Below are positions 11,521 through 22,841 of a stretch of 64,000 nucleotides of DNA, piece by piece. The position numbers were made by a program, and so were the translations under genes. Position 1 is the stretch's first letter; each line of letters begins with the position of its first letter. The notes below the pieces were generated by a model. It worked only from the letters and a program-made list of their open reading frames with translations, did no database searches and was not told the origin of the DNA. Origin of the DNA: Trichoplusia ni (taxonomy: Eukaryota; Arthropoda; Insecta; Lepidoptera; Noctuidae); NCBI RefSeq assembly GCF_003590095.1, contig NC_039491.1, positions 10,106,001 to 10,170,000 of the forward strand. Reading direction: 5' to 3'.

Positions 11521-13711
11521 CTATTATATGAGTTAATACGTATTAACTCGTTATGACAAAGATGGTCACCCATCTACGGCCCAACCGCGTCAAGCGTAGC
11601 TTAACATGTGATCGATTCACTTATGCAGTTATAGGTTAGCCACGAGCTTTTCATAGCTTAAAGACAACATAATTTAAAAATTGAAATAAAACAAGTCCAG
11701 TCAATTGTTAAGTACAAGGTAAGTTAAATAGCATGTAACTGTAAGCAGTATCGGTTCGACGGCAAAGACGGTAGTTAAGAACAATTCCTGTACTATGATC
11801 TCTAACAGCAGTAGTACTGCCGTTGTGAGAGCGAGATACCGATACGTGCAGTGTAGAGCGCTCTCTTTAACACGACCTTATAATTCTTGCTATAACACTT
11901 CATTGTAGGCGTGTAGAAACTTTTGTATCGCGAAGATAAATAAGAGGCTGCAGTTTGAAACTAGGCTTCCTGACAGCACTTATAACTTATATTCCTGTTC
12001 AACAAGAACGGATAATGTTGGACTAGGGAAAGAGAATGTAAGCTATTTTATTACCTAGAAAGCGTTTTAAGATGTGGAATAGACTATTCGTATGGTCCGT
12101 TATGTTTCTGTGAAGAGTGAGCGAATCTGGGTACTTCCCATTGTATTTTGACCTTTAAAAGTGCTACTTAGTAACCAAAATTGAATAAATGACTCTTGAT
12201 TTTGGTCAACATTCCATGAAATTCCAGCTTCTATTTATAATACCCAAAATGATGGACTCAATCTTCAGTTATGCACACTCCAAAAACCAAGTACTTCAAC
12301 CCTTTAAACTGAACGTTACCTTACTGTCGAGTATAATAAGATTGCAGATTTATAAATTTGGCGCCATGTTGTTTCATGTCAAGAAAGACATTTAAAACTT
12401 AAAAAATGAAATAGATGTTGCCCCTTAATATTTTATGCAAGCATTTAGGCCGGGATTATGTATTTATCAATTATCGAGCCTATCCTTTACAATCCAGGGA
12501 TGATTTATCAGCGCAGACGCGACGTTTTTATCCCGTTAACCTAATTTTCTTTGTAAACAAGAGATTATAATCATCCCTCCTCGAATTACGACGAGGGATG
12601 CAAAGTCACGGAGTTAGCTTGCTTTACTGAATCTTATTTAGGTTAACCAGCGTAACGTAACTGACAACCAGTTTCTCGAAAATTGACAACACAATAATTC
12701 TTTTTTTTTAATTTCGTCTCTTCCAAATTCTTAATTTACTCTCTTTGGTTAAATCTCATGATTGTTTGCAGTTCATAAACCCAGTGTCTGGGGAGAAGCG
12801 ACATTTCTAAACGACATTATTTTCTTTCTTTCTTTAACGTGTATAGCATATTCTTGAATGAATGGAGATGACAAGTCAGTCACGTGACTTATCGAATGAA
12901 ATGTCATTTCGTTAAGGATTGAAGGAATACCACTTGGCCAGAGGAACCGTTGTGATCAGTTGAACAGTCTTCCAGAAAACCCCAGCAATCATTTATGTTG
13001 AATATTGTCCTCAATATAACAAAATGAAAAATTGCAAAACGATTTCTAACTGCTACTATACTGCTATAAGGAAAAACCTTTTAAAAGAAAAAAAAAACTT
13101 TAGATTCTAAGGTCATAAAAAAATATTTCAAAATGAAATTATAGCAAAGTGAATTATTTTTTATATTGATTCCATTTTAAAACTTGACAAAAACTATCAC
13201 ATGTCTATCTTTTAACGCAATTTGATAAGAAAACATAAAACAATTATATATAACCGCAACACGTCACTTCTTTACATAAGTACAGGTTCTCTTAGCAACA
13301 AGCGTCAACAATGTTATCAGCATAATGCAGATAAAAAATCCACAAAATTCATAAATTATGTAAACATATAAAAGTATATGGGCTCAGATCCTTGACTATA
13401 AAATTTTATAAGGTGTGTCTCTACAGAGGCAAGTTTAATAAAACCGTATGACGCTATAAATGAAAATATTCACGTAAAGGCCTAGATTTTTGCGATACGT
13501 TCTTTGCTATAGAAGTGTAGATTTAGTACTAAAAATTGATGATAGAGATCGATCCAAATATTATCTATGTTACTGAATGTATAAGATATTTTGTTTTTAG
13601 ACTAAGAAGACTAAAAAGACTCTCATATGATTATCTTGTGTTGTATCTGTGTGTTCGCATGTGTAGTTGGTTTTGGCATCAATCTTTATCAGAGTTACGT
13701 ATCCAATTTTT
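11521..13711. other. Intergenic block
   Basis: Contains a copy of the short AGCGAGATA...AGAGCGCTCTCT quasi-palindrome (11826-11867) and a small imperfect hairpin at 12572-12600 (12-bp stem, one mismatch, loop AATTA). Open frames of 60-68 codons are unrecognised. Confidence 0.4.
11826..11867 (-). repeat. Short GCGAGA...TCTCGC-type repeat
   Basis: On the complement: AGAGCGCTCTACACTGCACG followed by TATCTCGCTCTC. Similar strings occur at 18460-18508, 30186-30228 and 36794-36845. Each joins a GAGAYRGCGCTCTACG-like half to a YRTCTCGCTYTCAC-like half. This is probably the core of an old interspersed repeat; its full length is unclear. Confidence 0.4.
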
Positions 13712-13785
13712 ATCATGATCTGTAATAGCTGCACAGTTGAAATGTTCACAAATGATGTTTTTCTGTTGACACAAGTAACTTTTGT
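13712..13785 (-). repeat. GGTTCCGT-family fragment
   Basis: The plus strand reads CATGATCTGTAATAGCTGCACAGTTGAAATGTTCACAAATGATGTTTTTCTGTTGACAC in pieces. This is the reverse complement of the family's GGCAACAGAAATACATCATC...CATGAACC block. Only the middle block survives. Confidence 0.6.
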
Positions 13786-14261
13786 TAATTGATGGGTGAG
13801 CCAGTTTTGAATGAAAATCTGTTTTTCTATGTCCTATTTGTACGTTTCCCTCAGTGGCACAACCCTGACTCGTAATTGCAATGTTTATTTATAATGTCAG
13901 TACTTAATAAAGTATGTTTAAATATTTACAAAAATCGTTTTTCCTGACAATGACAATTCATGATTTCAGGTTACAGAATCGTGTTTGCTTTCAGTAAAAG
14001 CCAGTCAAGACAGATTTCCTTTACGCTAACGGTATTTATTGTAGATGTCATGTATTTAACATTTCAGGTGCAGATAATTTTCTTTGTAGCTTGCGATATT
14101 ACTGCAATGTATGAATGTTTTTTTTGTTCCAGTGGTTCTGAAGCCATTGTTGACGGGATAATCTGAATTGCACCAAAAAAATCTGGTCAAATACGAGACG
14201 ATTTTCAAGAACATGGTAAAAACGGTTGAATATGAAATAAAATGATATCCTTGATCTTTAG
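13786..14261. other. Intergenic, no gene seen
   Basis: T-rich DNA. The plus-strand frame at 13960-14166 is hydrophobic and low in complexity, with no recognisable motif. Confidence 0.4.
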
Positions 14262-14412
14262 ATTTTCTACTTTTTGTTACAGCGACAGCAGAAATACATG
14301 ATCCATAACAAGTTTAAGTCTAGCCATCACGGATCATCCTGATGATGGACGCAAAGACAGACTCAAGACAAAACATGGTCCCGTTTTTACCCTTCGGCTT
14401 CAGAAACTTCAG
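14262..14412 (+). repeat. GGTTCCGT-family repeat
   Basis: TTCTACTTTTTGTTACAGCGACAGCAGAAATACATGATC, then AGTCTAGCCATCACGGATCATCCTGATG and a GGTCCCGTTTTTACCCTTCGG end follow the family consensus order. Moderately diverged, non-coding. Confidence 0.75.
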
Positions 14413-17317
14413 AAGACTTGTCTTTAACAAAAATACGGTTACAAAAAAAATAGAGCAAAACGTCAAAATTATTCTGCCGACAGGCGACCCCTAAAACGGT
14501 AAGTGCCATCCGTCTCCCAAATCTCAAATGTTCAAGAAAATGTAAAATACACGAGTATACTGCAGTATCTTAGGAAAATATAATATTCTCTTACATTCCG
14601 CCGACGAGGGAGTCTCCGAACTAGAAGTATAGTAGCACAATTCTATTAAAGTTTACGTACTCGTACGTCTTGCATCAAAGCTTTCAGTGTGTGGTGCAGT
14701 TGGTTTAGAAATGGCACAACACCAGTGTATACAAATACTGTTAGATGGAGTGGGACTCTTTTAACTCTGTTGGGAGGCTAGTTTTGGTGATTTTGATCAT
14801 CAGTCTCTAAATAGTGTGAGTAGATCAGCTAGAATGGTCTTGATTGGAAATGGCAACGTATTTCGGAGTAATTCTTTCATATTTTTAATGCTGCCTCTGC
14901 TGAAGTCAAATGAACAATTGTCAGAACTTAAAATTTTAGCAAACGGTACAAAATGAATGAGAAGAACAGAAATTCGATTCGCAATTATGTTTACGTTTAC
15001 GTTACGTTTTTAAATTTTGCGAAATCGTTTCTTCACAAACCCCTTTTCTTAAAGATTTATTCAGTTTATCTTTGTAAATTTATGATGTTCAGAAAAAGGG
15101 CAAAATACGTGTCATAAATGAGGGGCTCACAAAGATAAAAAAATCACAAAAATATGTTGTAAATAAATAATAAATTGTTCTTTAAACTGTTACACCCACT
15201 TATCATCCTTATTAATTTAACAGCTTAGTGCAACCACACTACAACAATGTACAAAAAATAAATCTTTTAACCAGACTATGGTTAGTCTTTAACTGAAATA
15301 CTTAACACAATTACTTTACCTAACTATAGACGAGGAAACTCAGCAATTTTTATAATTTCTCCATGTTAGCACGAACTCTTTGGAACACGAAAATAAAAAT
15401 GAGTAATTCATGGAGTTTGTGTTTAAATTACAACCTTACGTTGGTGGTTACCACGATTTGCACTGCTTTAAAACCTTACATTCAAAAATCTATCTTGCGG
15501 TACATACATAAGGTTTAATTTTTATTATTTTGGTTTATGCTTCTGTCGCGAATGTACAACACTTTGTTCACAATTTTGCGGTGAGCCACACAACTGCAAA
15601 TGTTCGCAAAAATGTGTATGCATACACGCATGTTTTAGGGAACGAGTTTCTGGGTCAGTCGTGCCATATAGCTTGTTAAAATATTATAAAAGAAATATAA
15701 GAAATATTTTATTAAGTAGATACTTCAAATAGGTGCCTGAGATATAATGATTAAATACTTTTTCGCCTCAAACTTTTAAAGGGCACGAACGACTTTTATC
15801 AAAAAGTGTCGCAAATTATTAAATTGAAATCAGTTAATCTGTTCAAGAGATATAATGTCATAGAGGGACATAAAGACTGACTGACTCGTCAAACTTATAA
15901 CCAAATCGTCCTCGAAAAAATAAACTTTAAATACCTAACAACCTTAAACCCCGCCTTAATTAACCTATTATAAAGCAATTTCCTTTCACATTTTCAATAT
16001 CATTTTTCTAAACGTTTTCCGTATTTAGAATCTGAAACCTGACCTTTATCACAAGACTATTCAACCATATCAAAATAAAAAATAAAAACTCCATAACAAG
16101 TAAAGTTTTGTGGTAATAAACCGAATCTTATTACAATTCCTTCCACATAACTAAGGATTAACCAAACTCAACTAACCTAGTTCGTATTTTATTCACAAAT
16201 TTCTGTAACTTGGTGTAAATAGCCAAGGTAGTGGAACAATATTTACTTGCACAAGTAACGAAGTTATTGCTGTTATTGTTAATCCAAGAGTTTAAGAACT
16301 CGTCAACTATTCTATCCTTTAATTGTTTATACAAATAATAAGCCAGCAAATGTACAAATAATTTGTATTTTTTCATCATTTACTACTCCAAATTTTAAAC
16401 ATTTCTATTTGAATATTTGATCATATTTTAATTAATGAAAGTTCATTGTACATTTTAATAAAGGTTCGCATCACGCACTAGATGTTTAAATACTTACTAT
16501 TTATTTGGTACTTTTTACTTTACTGGTTTGTATGACAATTCAATTATCCTTCAAACTAGGGATTGAACTTGAGAAAATTATGACACCAGATAAATACATA
16601 CACAAGCGAAAAAGAACGAAAACCCGTTGTGATAACGTTTTAATAAGATTTTATCAACATAAAAACATACATATAAAGCCTTTTACTATTCCAGCTCTGA
16701 AGGTACTATGTTTTTAACATCAATTAATAAGCAAGACAGCACACTACGAGTCTTTGTCTTCACGAGACATAGCTTCTTTCTTCAACAACTGGAACAATTT
16801 TAGGAAGTAGTAATTTGTAGGAATTAGGAAGTAGCGTCAAATCCCAGATTTGAATTTCTCTATACGTACAGCACCTACACGACTTATAGTACGACACCTG
16901 ACCGTAGAGATTTCCTCTAAACCAACACAAATAAACCTTTACTTGACCAGAAGAGTCCTGTATAAACAATAGTAAATCTTTTCTCACAACCGTTGTAAAG
17001 TCCATGTTATCCTGAACAAGGATAATCCTTTTTTTACACTCCACCATTTAACCGGGCTTAGGGTACCTTCCCCAACCCGTATTGCCCGTATTTTTTTGGT
17101 GCTAAAAAGTAAAATGGGTTTCATATTGCGTTGAAATAAAGTTAACACGAAAGGCGAGAGGTTAAAAATGTTTGGGATATAATGCTATAAAACGTGTAAC
17201 GAAAAAATTGCGGATTTTGGATTAACAACAGAAAAATACTACTTGAAATATGTTTGCATCTTTTAATTATTTAATTTTTTGAGAGCATTGTGTCTTTAAG
17301 AATCCCTACTTCAACTC
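14413..17317. other. Intergenic block
   Basis: No supported gene or named repeat. The segment at 15830-15895 (GAAATCAGTTAATCTGTTCAAGAG...GACTGACTGACTCG) has the cadence of a retroposon tail but is too decayed to assign. Minus-strand frames at 16158-16379 and 16760-17047 are unrecognised; the latter opens with a real ATG on the complement. Confidence 0.4.
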
Positions 17318-17505
17318 TGTCTATCTGTCTGTTACGCTTTCACGTCTAAAACCACTGAACTGATTTTAATGAAATTTGGTACAGAGATAGAGTTGACCTT
17401 GAGAAAGAACATAGGATAGTTTTTATCCCGGATGTTTGAAGAGTTCTCTTGGAAACGCGATATAACCGACCTCGACGCGGGCGAAGCCGCGGGTGAAAAG
17501 CTAGT
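17318..17505 (+). repeat. Dispersed repeat ending GCGGGCGAAGCCGCGGG
   Basis: CTGTCTATCTGTCTGTTACG, ACCACTGAACTGATTTTAATG, AAATTTGGTACAGAGATAG, AACATAGGATAG and TTTTTATCCCGG lead to GACGCGGGCGAAGCCGCGGG and AAAGCTAGTA. This is a classic arthropod dispersed-repeat string. A second, more decayed copy in the same orientation is at 37768-37960. The 17432-17746 open frame starts inside it and is therefore not a gene. Confidence 0.8.
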
Positions 17506-18727
17506 AACTAATAAAACAACAATAATTGTGCACAGGATTTCTAATGACGTTTGTCAATCTCATAATATTTTATTCCGATTTTATCAAAATCAGATTGCCA
17601 TCAAAGATTTCATTTCAGCAACCAGAAACTACTACACGAATTCACTCCAAATAATCCCAGTACATTCAGCAGTTTCTAAACACACAACAATCTTAGTTCA
17701 GCATCTTGGTTCCATTAAGTCCTGGTGTAGTTGCGCCGAGGCGTAATGAGTGCAGGTGTGACACTAATGTGATTGCACAGCACTATGCCATTGATAAGCC
17801 GGCGATATAGCGCACTAATACACTTTGTAGCTCCCATTAAACTCTTATTATAAGCTCAGTTATATTTTTGAAGCTTTAGAAATAGTCGATGTTGTGAACG
17901 TAAATAAAGTAGTTTAGAAAACTGATCTTATGGTATGTTGCAGTATATTGTTGAAAAATATTGATGTATAGCAAACTTCATATCCAAGTTAATAAACGAT
18001 GTATGATTGGCTTAATGTTACAGTCACATGAATAAATATTGTATTTTTATTAAATTAACGTGCCTTAGTCGAGTAATAATCAGTACCGATGTGAATTACA
18101 TATTAGGAAACTCTCACGGTATTCATCTAAATCCTGCGGATACAAAAAGTTCACAAGATACACATAAAAGTACTTTCTTTTTAAAATGTCGCACTCAAAT
18201 AAATCGCAGTGTTTCGAGTCTTAAAGTAATAATAATGTACGCGTGAACCACAGACGCGCCTAGTTAATCACGAGCCGCGCAAGCAAAACAATAGTAAGAC
18301 ATTTATTACGCTGCAACTGGCAGCTAATAAAATACAGCTCTCCACGTCAAAAGAAAGATTCTCTTAAGAGGTACAGTCAGGAACAAACGTTGATAAATTC
18401 AATCAGTTTCATTAAATATCAATGCACCTGCTACGACCCGTTTAGATTGTTAGTAAGAGAGAGACAGCGCTCTACGATTTCTAGCGTACTGTCTCGCTTT
18501 CACTATTTTGTTAGATAAAGAGATAGCGGTAGGCTTCCAGAACGTAATAAAATGCCATAAGTGGTTGTTACGATTATCTAAATCATCTAAAAAATAATTA
18601 TTTTCTTATAGCTTTAAAAAAATCCTATGGTTTTTTTTATCCAATATTTTTATTTAATTGACAGTTTTTTTTAGATTAATAAGATTTGATATTTGAACAT
18701 GGTTATTCTTGTTAATGATGATGAGGC
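17506..18727. other. Intergenic block
   Basis: No gene supported. Contains the short GCGAGA-type repeat at 18460-18508 (AGAGAGACAGCGCTCTACG...TACTGTCTCGCTTTCAC). Confidence 0.4.
18460..18508 (+). repeat. Short GAGACAGCGCTCTACG...TCTCGCT repeat
   Basis: The best copy of a motif seen four times in the window. A 16-nt GAGACAGCGCTCTACG half is followed within about 20 nt by TACTGTCTCGCTTTCAC. The ends are roughly complementary (GAGACAG/CTGTCTC), so the unit can fold back. No coding content. Confidence 0.45.
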
Positions 18728-18832
18728 ACTGAGTTTGGGTATTCGTGTGATCCGCGAATACTTGCCCTGGGTCTGGGTATCTTTGAGCATGTGACTTGAA
18801 TATTTATGAAACCCCCCGCGACAGAAAAATTA
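18728..18832 (+). repeat. GTGATCCGCGAATACTTGCC repeat fragment
   Basis: GTGTGATCCGCGAATACTTG, CCCTGGGTCTGGGTATCTTTG, CATGTGACTTGAATATTTATG and AAACCCCCCGCGACAG define the clearest copy of this family in the window; see also 9755-9842 and 46785-46868. Confidence 0.7.
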
Positions 18833-19744
18833 GAGCGGAGTCTTATCTGATAAAAAAGGTGTATTAATTTTTCTTGCTGTCTGTACTTAAAGACTTTATT
18901 TTAATGGCTATTAGACGCACCTGTTTTTATATGATAACGTGATGGAACTGGTTTACAGCTTAGATTTATGTAGCGATGGTTTAGAGCGCTGTATCTACTA
19001 ATAGAAACTGTTAAAATGTAATCTCTAGGGAAGTTTATGGAGCGTTTCCTGAGTTATAAAGCTTTGAGATTTTGGCATGTTTAGTTGTCGTTGTCAAGGT
19101 ATTGCTCATGAATTTTAAGGATTAAAAACTCTTTTTATCAAAGGGTTCTAAACTATTACAATTGATCGTGTATCTTTAGGTTATTTTCAATCTACTACAA
19201 AAGAAGGAGGTTCTTAATGCACCGGTATTTTGTTTTATTTGTTTTTAATATTATTTATCGTTATATGTAACTTTGGCCTGGATGAACTCACATGAGTTTT
19301 AATTTGAAAACATTTGCATGGCTAATAAACAATAAGTTTAAAAAATATGACACGTATGATTTTTGCATTTACTATTTAGTTTTTTTTTTAATATCTACTT
19401 AATTTTTTCAGGTGTACCTATACAAAGCTAATGTTGCTACTGCAGTAATAAATATGTGGTTTTGTCTGAGCAATGTAAAAAAAACTATTTAAAATGATAT
19501 TAAATTTCACAACAATAAACAAACAATACAAAATTTTAAGTTTCTTCATTTAAAAAACTTTATTCACATCAAAGCTCCTACTATTCAATTTAATATCAAA
19601 TCTTGCAACTTGCTTCTTCACAAGTAACTTTTGATTCTTTGAAGCAACTTTAAAATACTTTTAAAGTTTTATATAGAGTAAGTTTTCAGCAAAATGTTGT
19701 CGAATTGTTTCATGTCTCGTCAAGGCTTTTGTATTTACGGTACG
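18833..19744. other. Intergenic, no gene seen
   Basis: AT-rich DNA with T-rich runs and no recognisable repeat or coding signal. Confidence 0.4.
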
Positions 19745-19825
19745 GGTAGCCTATTATCCTCCGTGTAGCGTAGTATCGTAGCATTACGTAGCAGCGTAGC
19801 AACGTAGCATCGTAGCACCGTAGCA
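19745..19825. repeat. Degenerate 8-bp tandem, GTAGCANC units
   Basis: GTAGCA begins at 19778, 19788, 19796, 19804, 19812 and 19820, so spacing settles to exactly 8 bp for the last five units. Degenerate GTAGC units precede it at 19745 and 19765. The phased core with one free position per unit looks like slippage expansion of an octamer. A looser patch of GTAGC/GCTAC words is at 39576-39690. Confidence 0.8.
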
Positions 19826-20559
19826 AACTATAAATTGTGGAGCTTTTCAACCTACACGTACCTTCGTGTACTTGCTTTTCGTATTTATGTCGTGAATGAC
19901 AGTAAGCTATTGTCAGCTATTACAGTTTAATATATTTTTTTTATAACTTGATATATTTTTAAGCGGTTATTGATGAAATCTGTGTCTCAAGGCAATATTG
20001 TTTATCCTGGGGGAGGTCTTGCAGCTGGGCTTTCTTTGAAGGTAGATAGTGGTAACAATATTAAGCAAAATTGTTTTCGCTTCAATAAATATAAACAAGA
20101 TTATAAAAGACATCTCAAAGGCGGTAAATAAGTGATAAAGCCTTGCTATAATTTCAGATAACAATCAATTTCTTCGTTTTATAGTAAAATCATTGTACAA
20201 CCAGAAAAGCAACAATTTTACAAGTTATAACGTCTTTCCTTTCCTATTCCATTTGTTAACTAAGCTAAGTCTGTCTACAGAAGTGCGAAAAATCTTTCTC
20301 GCCTGAGGGGATACCTTCAAAGGAAGTCAGCCTACAAACTTTATCGATTAATACTAATTCCCGTTCTCTGAATATTGTTATTGTACAGTTGAGTTCATTG
20401 ATATATTCCTTCCAGGCTTAGAAAAATACTGAAACATTAAAAAACATCATGGAAGTAACACATCATTATTACGTTAACTTGTGATAGCTACATGTATCAT
20501 ATAATAAGGTATGTGGCTAAATTTAATAGTTAATATAATGAATTAATTAATAGTTAATG
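19826..20559. other. Intergenic, no gene seen
   Basis: No coding signal or named repeat. Confidence 0.4.
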
Positions 20560-20650
20560 AGATAAAAGAAAAAATAAGTATCCTAATTTTTTTTTTAAAT
20601 CTGTCTGACTGACTAAACAGTTTTTGTTTGTCGAATACCCTATTGTGTAA
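20560..20650 (+). repeat. GTCAAATACCCTATTG-family repeat fragment
   Basis: AAGTATCCTAATTTTTT, AAATCTGTCTGACTGACTAAAC, TTTGTTTGTCGAATACCCTATTG occur in the same order as at 50960-51090 and, more decayed, at 58370-58480, all on the plus strand. An interspersed non-coding repeat that I cannot name. Confidence 0.5.
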
Positions 20651-21690
20651 AAAATCAGGTTCAATGATAAGAGATCGTTTTTTCTAAACTTATTATTTTA
20701 ATCTTTAAATGTGCAAACTTTCAAACTTGGAATCTACACCATATACATTTATTAAGGTTTCAAAACCTCAATTCATTTTATATTCTTGACAGTGTCAGTA
20801 TAATGGACCCGACTGTACAGTAATCCCAATCAAAGTTTTCAGTATTGGGAAATATACCTTAATTCGAGGACAGTTACGTTTGAGTGATTTTATTTGATAC
20901 TATTGATCGCTGAAATCATTCGTGTATTAAGATTTCAGTTCAAACGACTTCGGACGTCACTCGATTTCCTCGGGGATATATAGATTTGATTGCTTATTAG
21001 AAATGATAATCATGTGGCTATATTTCTACGTATATGTGTTAGACTTCTTAAATTGATAAGACATGAAGAAAGTATGAGTATAATTTATTATTAAGATTAT
21101 GCTTAAGAAATCAAAACCTCGTGAAATAAAATGTTTCAAGTGAAAAATTCTCGACATGCAGCAAGCCTAATAACATCGTTATTCAGACTCCAAAAATTAG
21201 GAACCAATTAAAACTAAAACGAGTTGTTATGAAATATAGGGTCTATAAACATGTACATAAAATACAAAACAAATATTTGTCATAAGCAACAAGCGCTTAG
21301 TTTTAACACCAAAACCTATTTCTATATTGTATATGTAAAATAACGATCCTTACAATTTACTCACCTGGTAGTAATTTCATATTTATTACCAAGTAGATTA
21401 TAATAAAGGTTTAATTATACGAATGTAATTAACATTCGTAATAGTATTGCTGTATCAATGTTGCTTGCGTATGTTAAGACAAAATGTCACAATTATTCTG
21501 TGTCCCAGGATAGAAAGTCGAGGAAAGATTTTAAACGTGTTGCGCAAGATAAAAAAAAATCCCTTTCAACTTTACAAAAATCTGTTCCAATAGAAATTTA
21601 ATTTATTTTCCAAGTCATGCAAAGAAAATCAATTCAACATAACCTAGAAACGAATAAACCTTCGCTCTACCAAACTGAAAGCTAGAACAA
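20651..21690. other. Intergenic, no gene seen
   Basis: AT-rich; nothing recognised up to the outer edge of the inverted duplication. Confidence 0.4.
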
Positions 21691-22035
21691 AATGAGCCTT
21701 TTAAATGATTCTAGGAAAGCAATACAAATATTGGTGCTCCTAGTTTTCTTAATACAAATCAAATCATCTTACGTAAACTCTTAATCATAACATTTACAAG
21801 ACATCAACCCGTTGACTATTACACATTTTCCGTGGTATTATCAACCTTATTGAATATTTGTTGTCTTCAAGACTTATTGGTAAGTGTAATATAATACATT
21901 GTTGAAGGAGCGTTTTTATTTCTGTCTTGTTAAGTTAATAAAGTCAAATATAACTGACTACTCCTTTCTTAATGAAACCAGAATACATTAGAAGTAGAGT
22001 ATAATATTGGAAGTGATAACAGTGGACCTAAAAAG
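21691..22035 (+). repeat. Left arm of a long inverted duplication
   Basis: The arm runs from AATGAGCCTTTT to GTGGACCTAAAAAG and is matched in reverse complement by 22517-22841. By eye about nine bases in ten agree. The innermost 76 bp (21960-22035 against 22517-22592) differ at a single base, while the outer part has many substitutions and small indels. I see no target-site duplication outside the arms, which argues against a simple transposon. If transcribed through, the arms would form a long double-stranded RNA stem. Confidence 0.95.
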
Positions 22036-22450
22036 TTCTAAGTTCAAATTTTAAAACACGGAAAGAAAAAAATCATTGATCGAATAGAAAAAGAAACCCC
22101 CAAATTACCATAACAGAACCTAAAACAAAATACCCGTATAAATTCTCCCAGCACAACATACATCGCCGTTAATATTAACAAGGTTTCGTTACGTCCCAAA
22201 TATTAGCAAACATGTAAAAGCGCGGCGCGACAGTATCGCCCGATATTGCATTACGGCCACGTTCCAATTTGCGTACCTGATTGAGATTGCTTTCCGCATA
22301 TCAATTTGATTTGGAGCCCATCTACCTTCCCTTGCGTCCGCTGGGCTCCTGCCAAAATGGTTTCGTGTGAACGTATCTTTAAAGGAAACAAGTGGAATAA
22401 GCTTTGGCGAAGTGGGTAAGGTTATGAACGAAAATATACGTAAGTTAAAT
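22036..22450. other. Spacer inside the inverted duplication
   Basis: In the right-hand copy the arm joins the 33-bp hairpin arm directly, whereas on the left these 415 bp lie between them. So this segment was either inserted on the left or lost from the right. Its centre (about 22195-22345) is distinctly GC-richer than the flanks, with CGCGGCGCGAC and a GGAGCCC...GGGCTCC 7-bp stem, and could be a regulatory element. The minus-strand frame at 22189-22545 opens with TTG and reads through the hairpin, so I do not treat it as a gene. Confidence 0.6.
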
Positions 22451-22520
22451 AAAGTGGAGCTGATGACTTTAAGCTTTTGATACTTCTGTATCAAAAGCTT
22501 AAAGTCATCAGCTCCACTTT
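22451..22520. repeat. Perfect 33-bp hairpin with 4-nt loop
   Basis: 22451-22483 begins AAAGTGGAGCTGATGACTTT; 22488-22520 is its exact reverse complement; the loop is TTCT. There are no mismatches in 33 bp of mixed-composition sequence, which does not arise by chance. The right arm overlaps the start of the right inverted-duplication arm by 4 bp (CTTT). The geometry is what a fold-back replication or repair event would leave. Confidence 0.98.
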
Positions 22521-22841
22521 TTAGGTCCACTATTATCACTTCCAATATTATACTCTACTTCTAATGTATTCTGGTTTCATTAAGAAAGGAGTGGTCAATC
22601 ATATTTGACTTTATTAACTTAACAGACAGAAATAAAGACGCTTCTTCAACAATGTATCACAGTACACTTACCAATAAGGTCTAAAACAACAAATATTCAA
22701 TAAGGTTGATGACACAACTAAAATGGTTGATGTCTTGTAGACGTTACGATCAAGAGTTTACGTAAGATGATTTGATTTGTATTAAGAAAGCTAGGCACCA
22801 ATGTTTGTATTGCTTTCCTAGAATCAGGAAAAAGGCTCATT
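22517..22841 (-). repeat. Right arm of the inverted duplication
   Basis: Reverse-complement copy of 21691-22035, about 20 bp shorter through small deletions. It begins immediately at the hairpin stem and ends at GGCTCATT. Identity to the left arm is near complete close to the hairpin and lower at the outer end. Confidence 0.95.

Noticed and set aside
17432..17746. 104-codon frame containing DLDAGEAAGEKLV
   Set aside because: That peptide is a translation of the GACGCGGGCGAAGCCGCGGG repeat end; the rest is unrecognised read-through.
19778..19825. CRISPR-like array
   Set aside because: Units are only 8 bp with no spacers; the genome is clearly eukaryotic.
22189..22545. 118-codon minus-strand frame across the hairpin
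   Set aside because: It opens with TTG and runs through both arms of the palindrome; a coding origin would not explain the palindrome.
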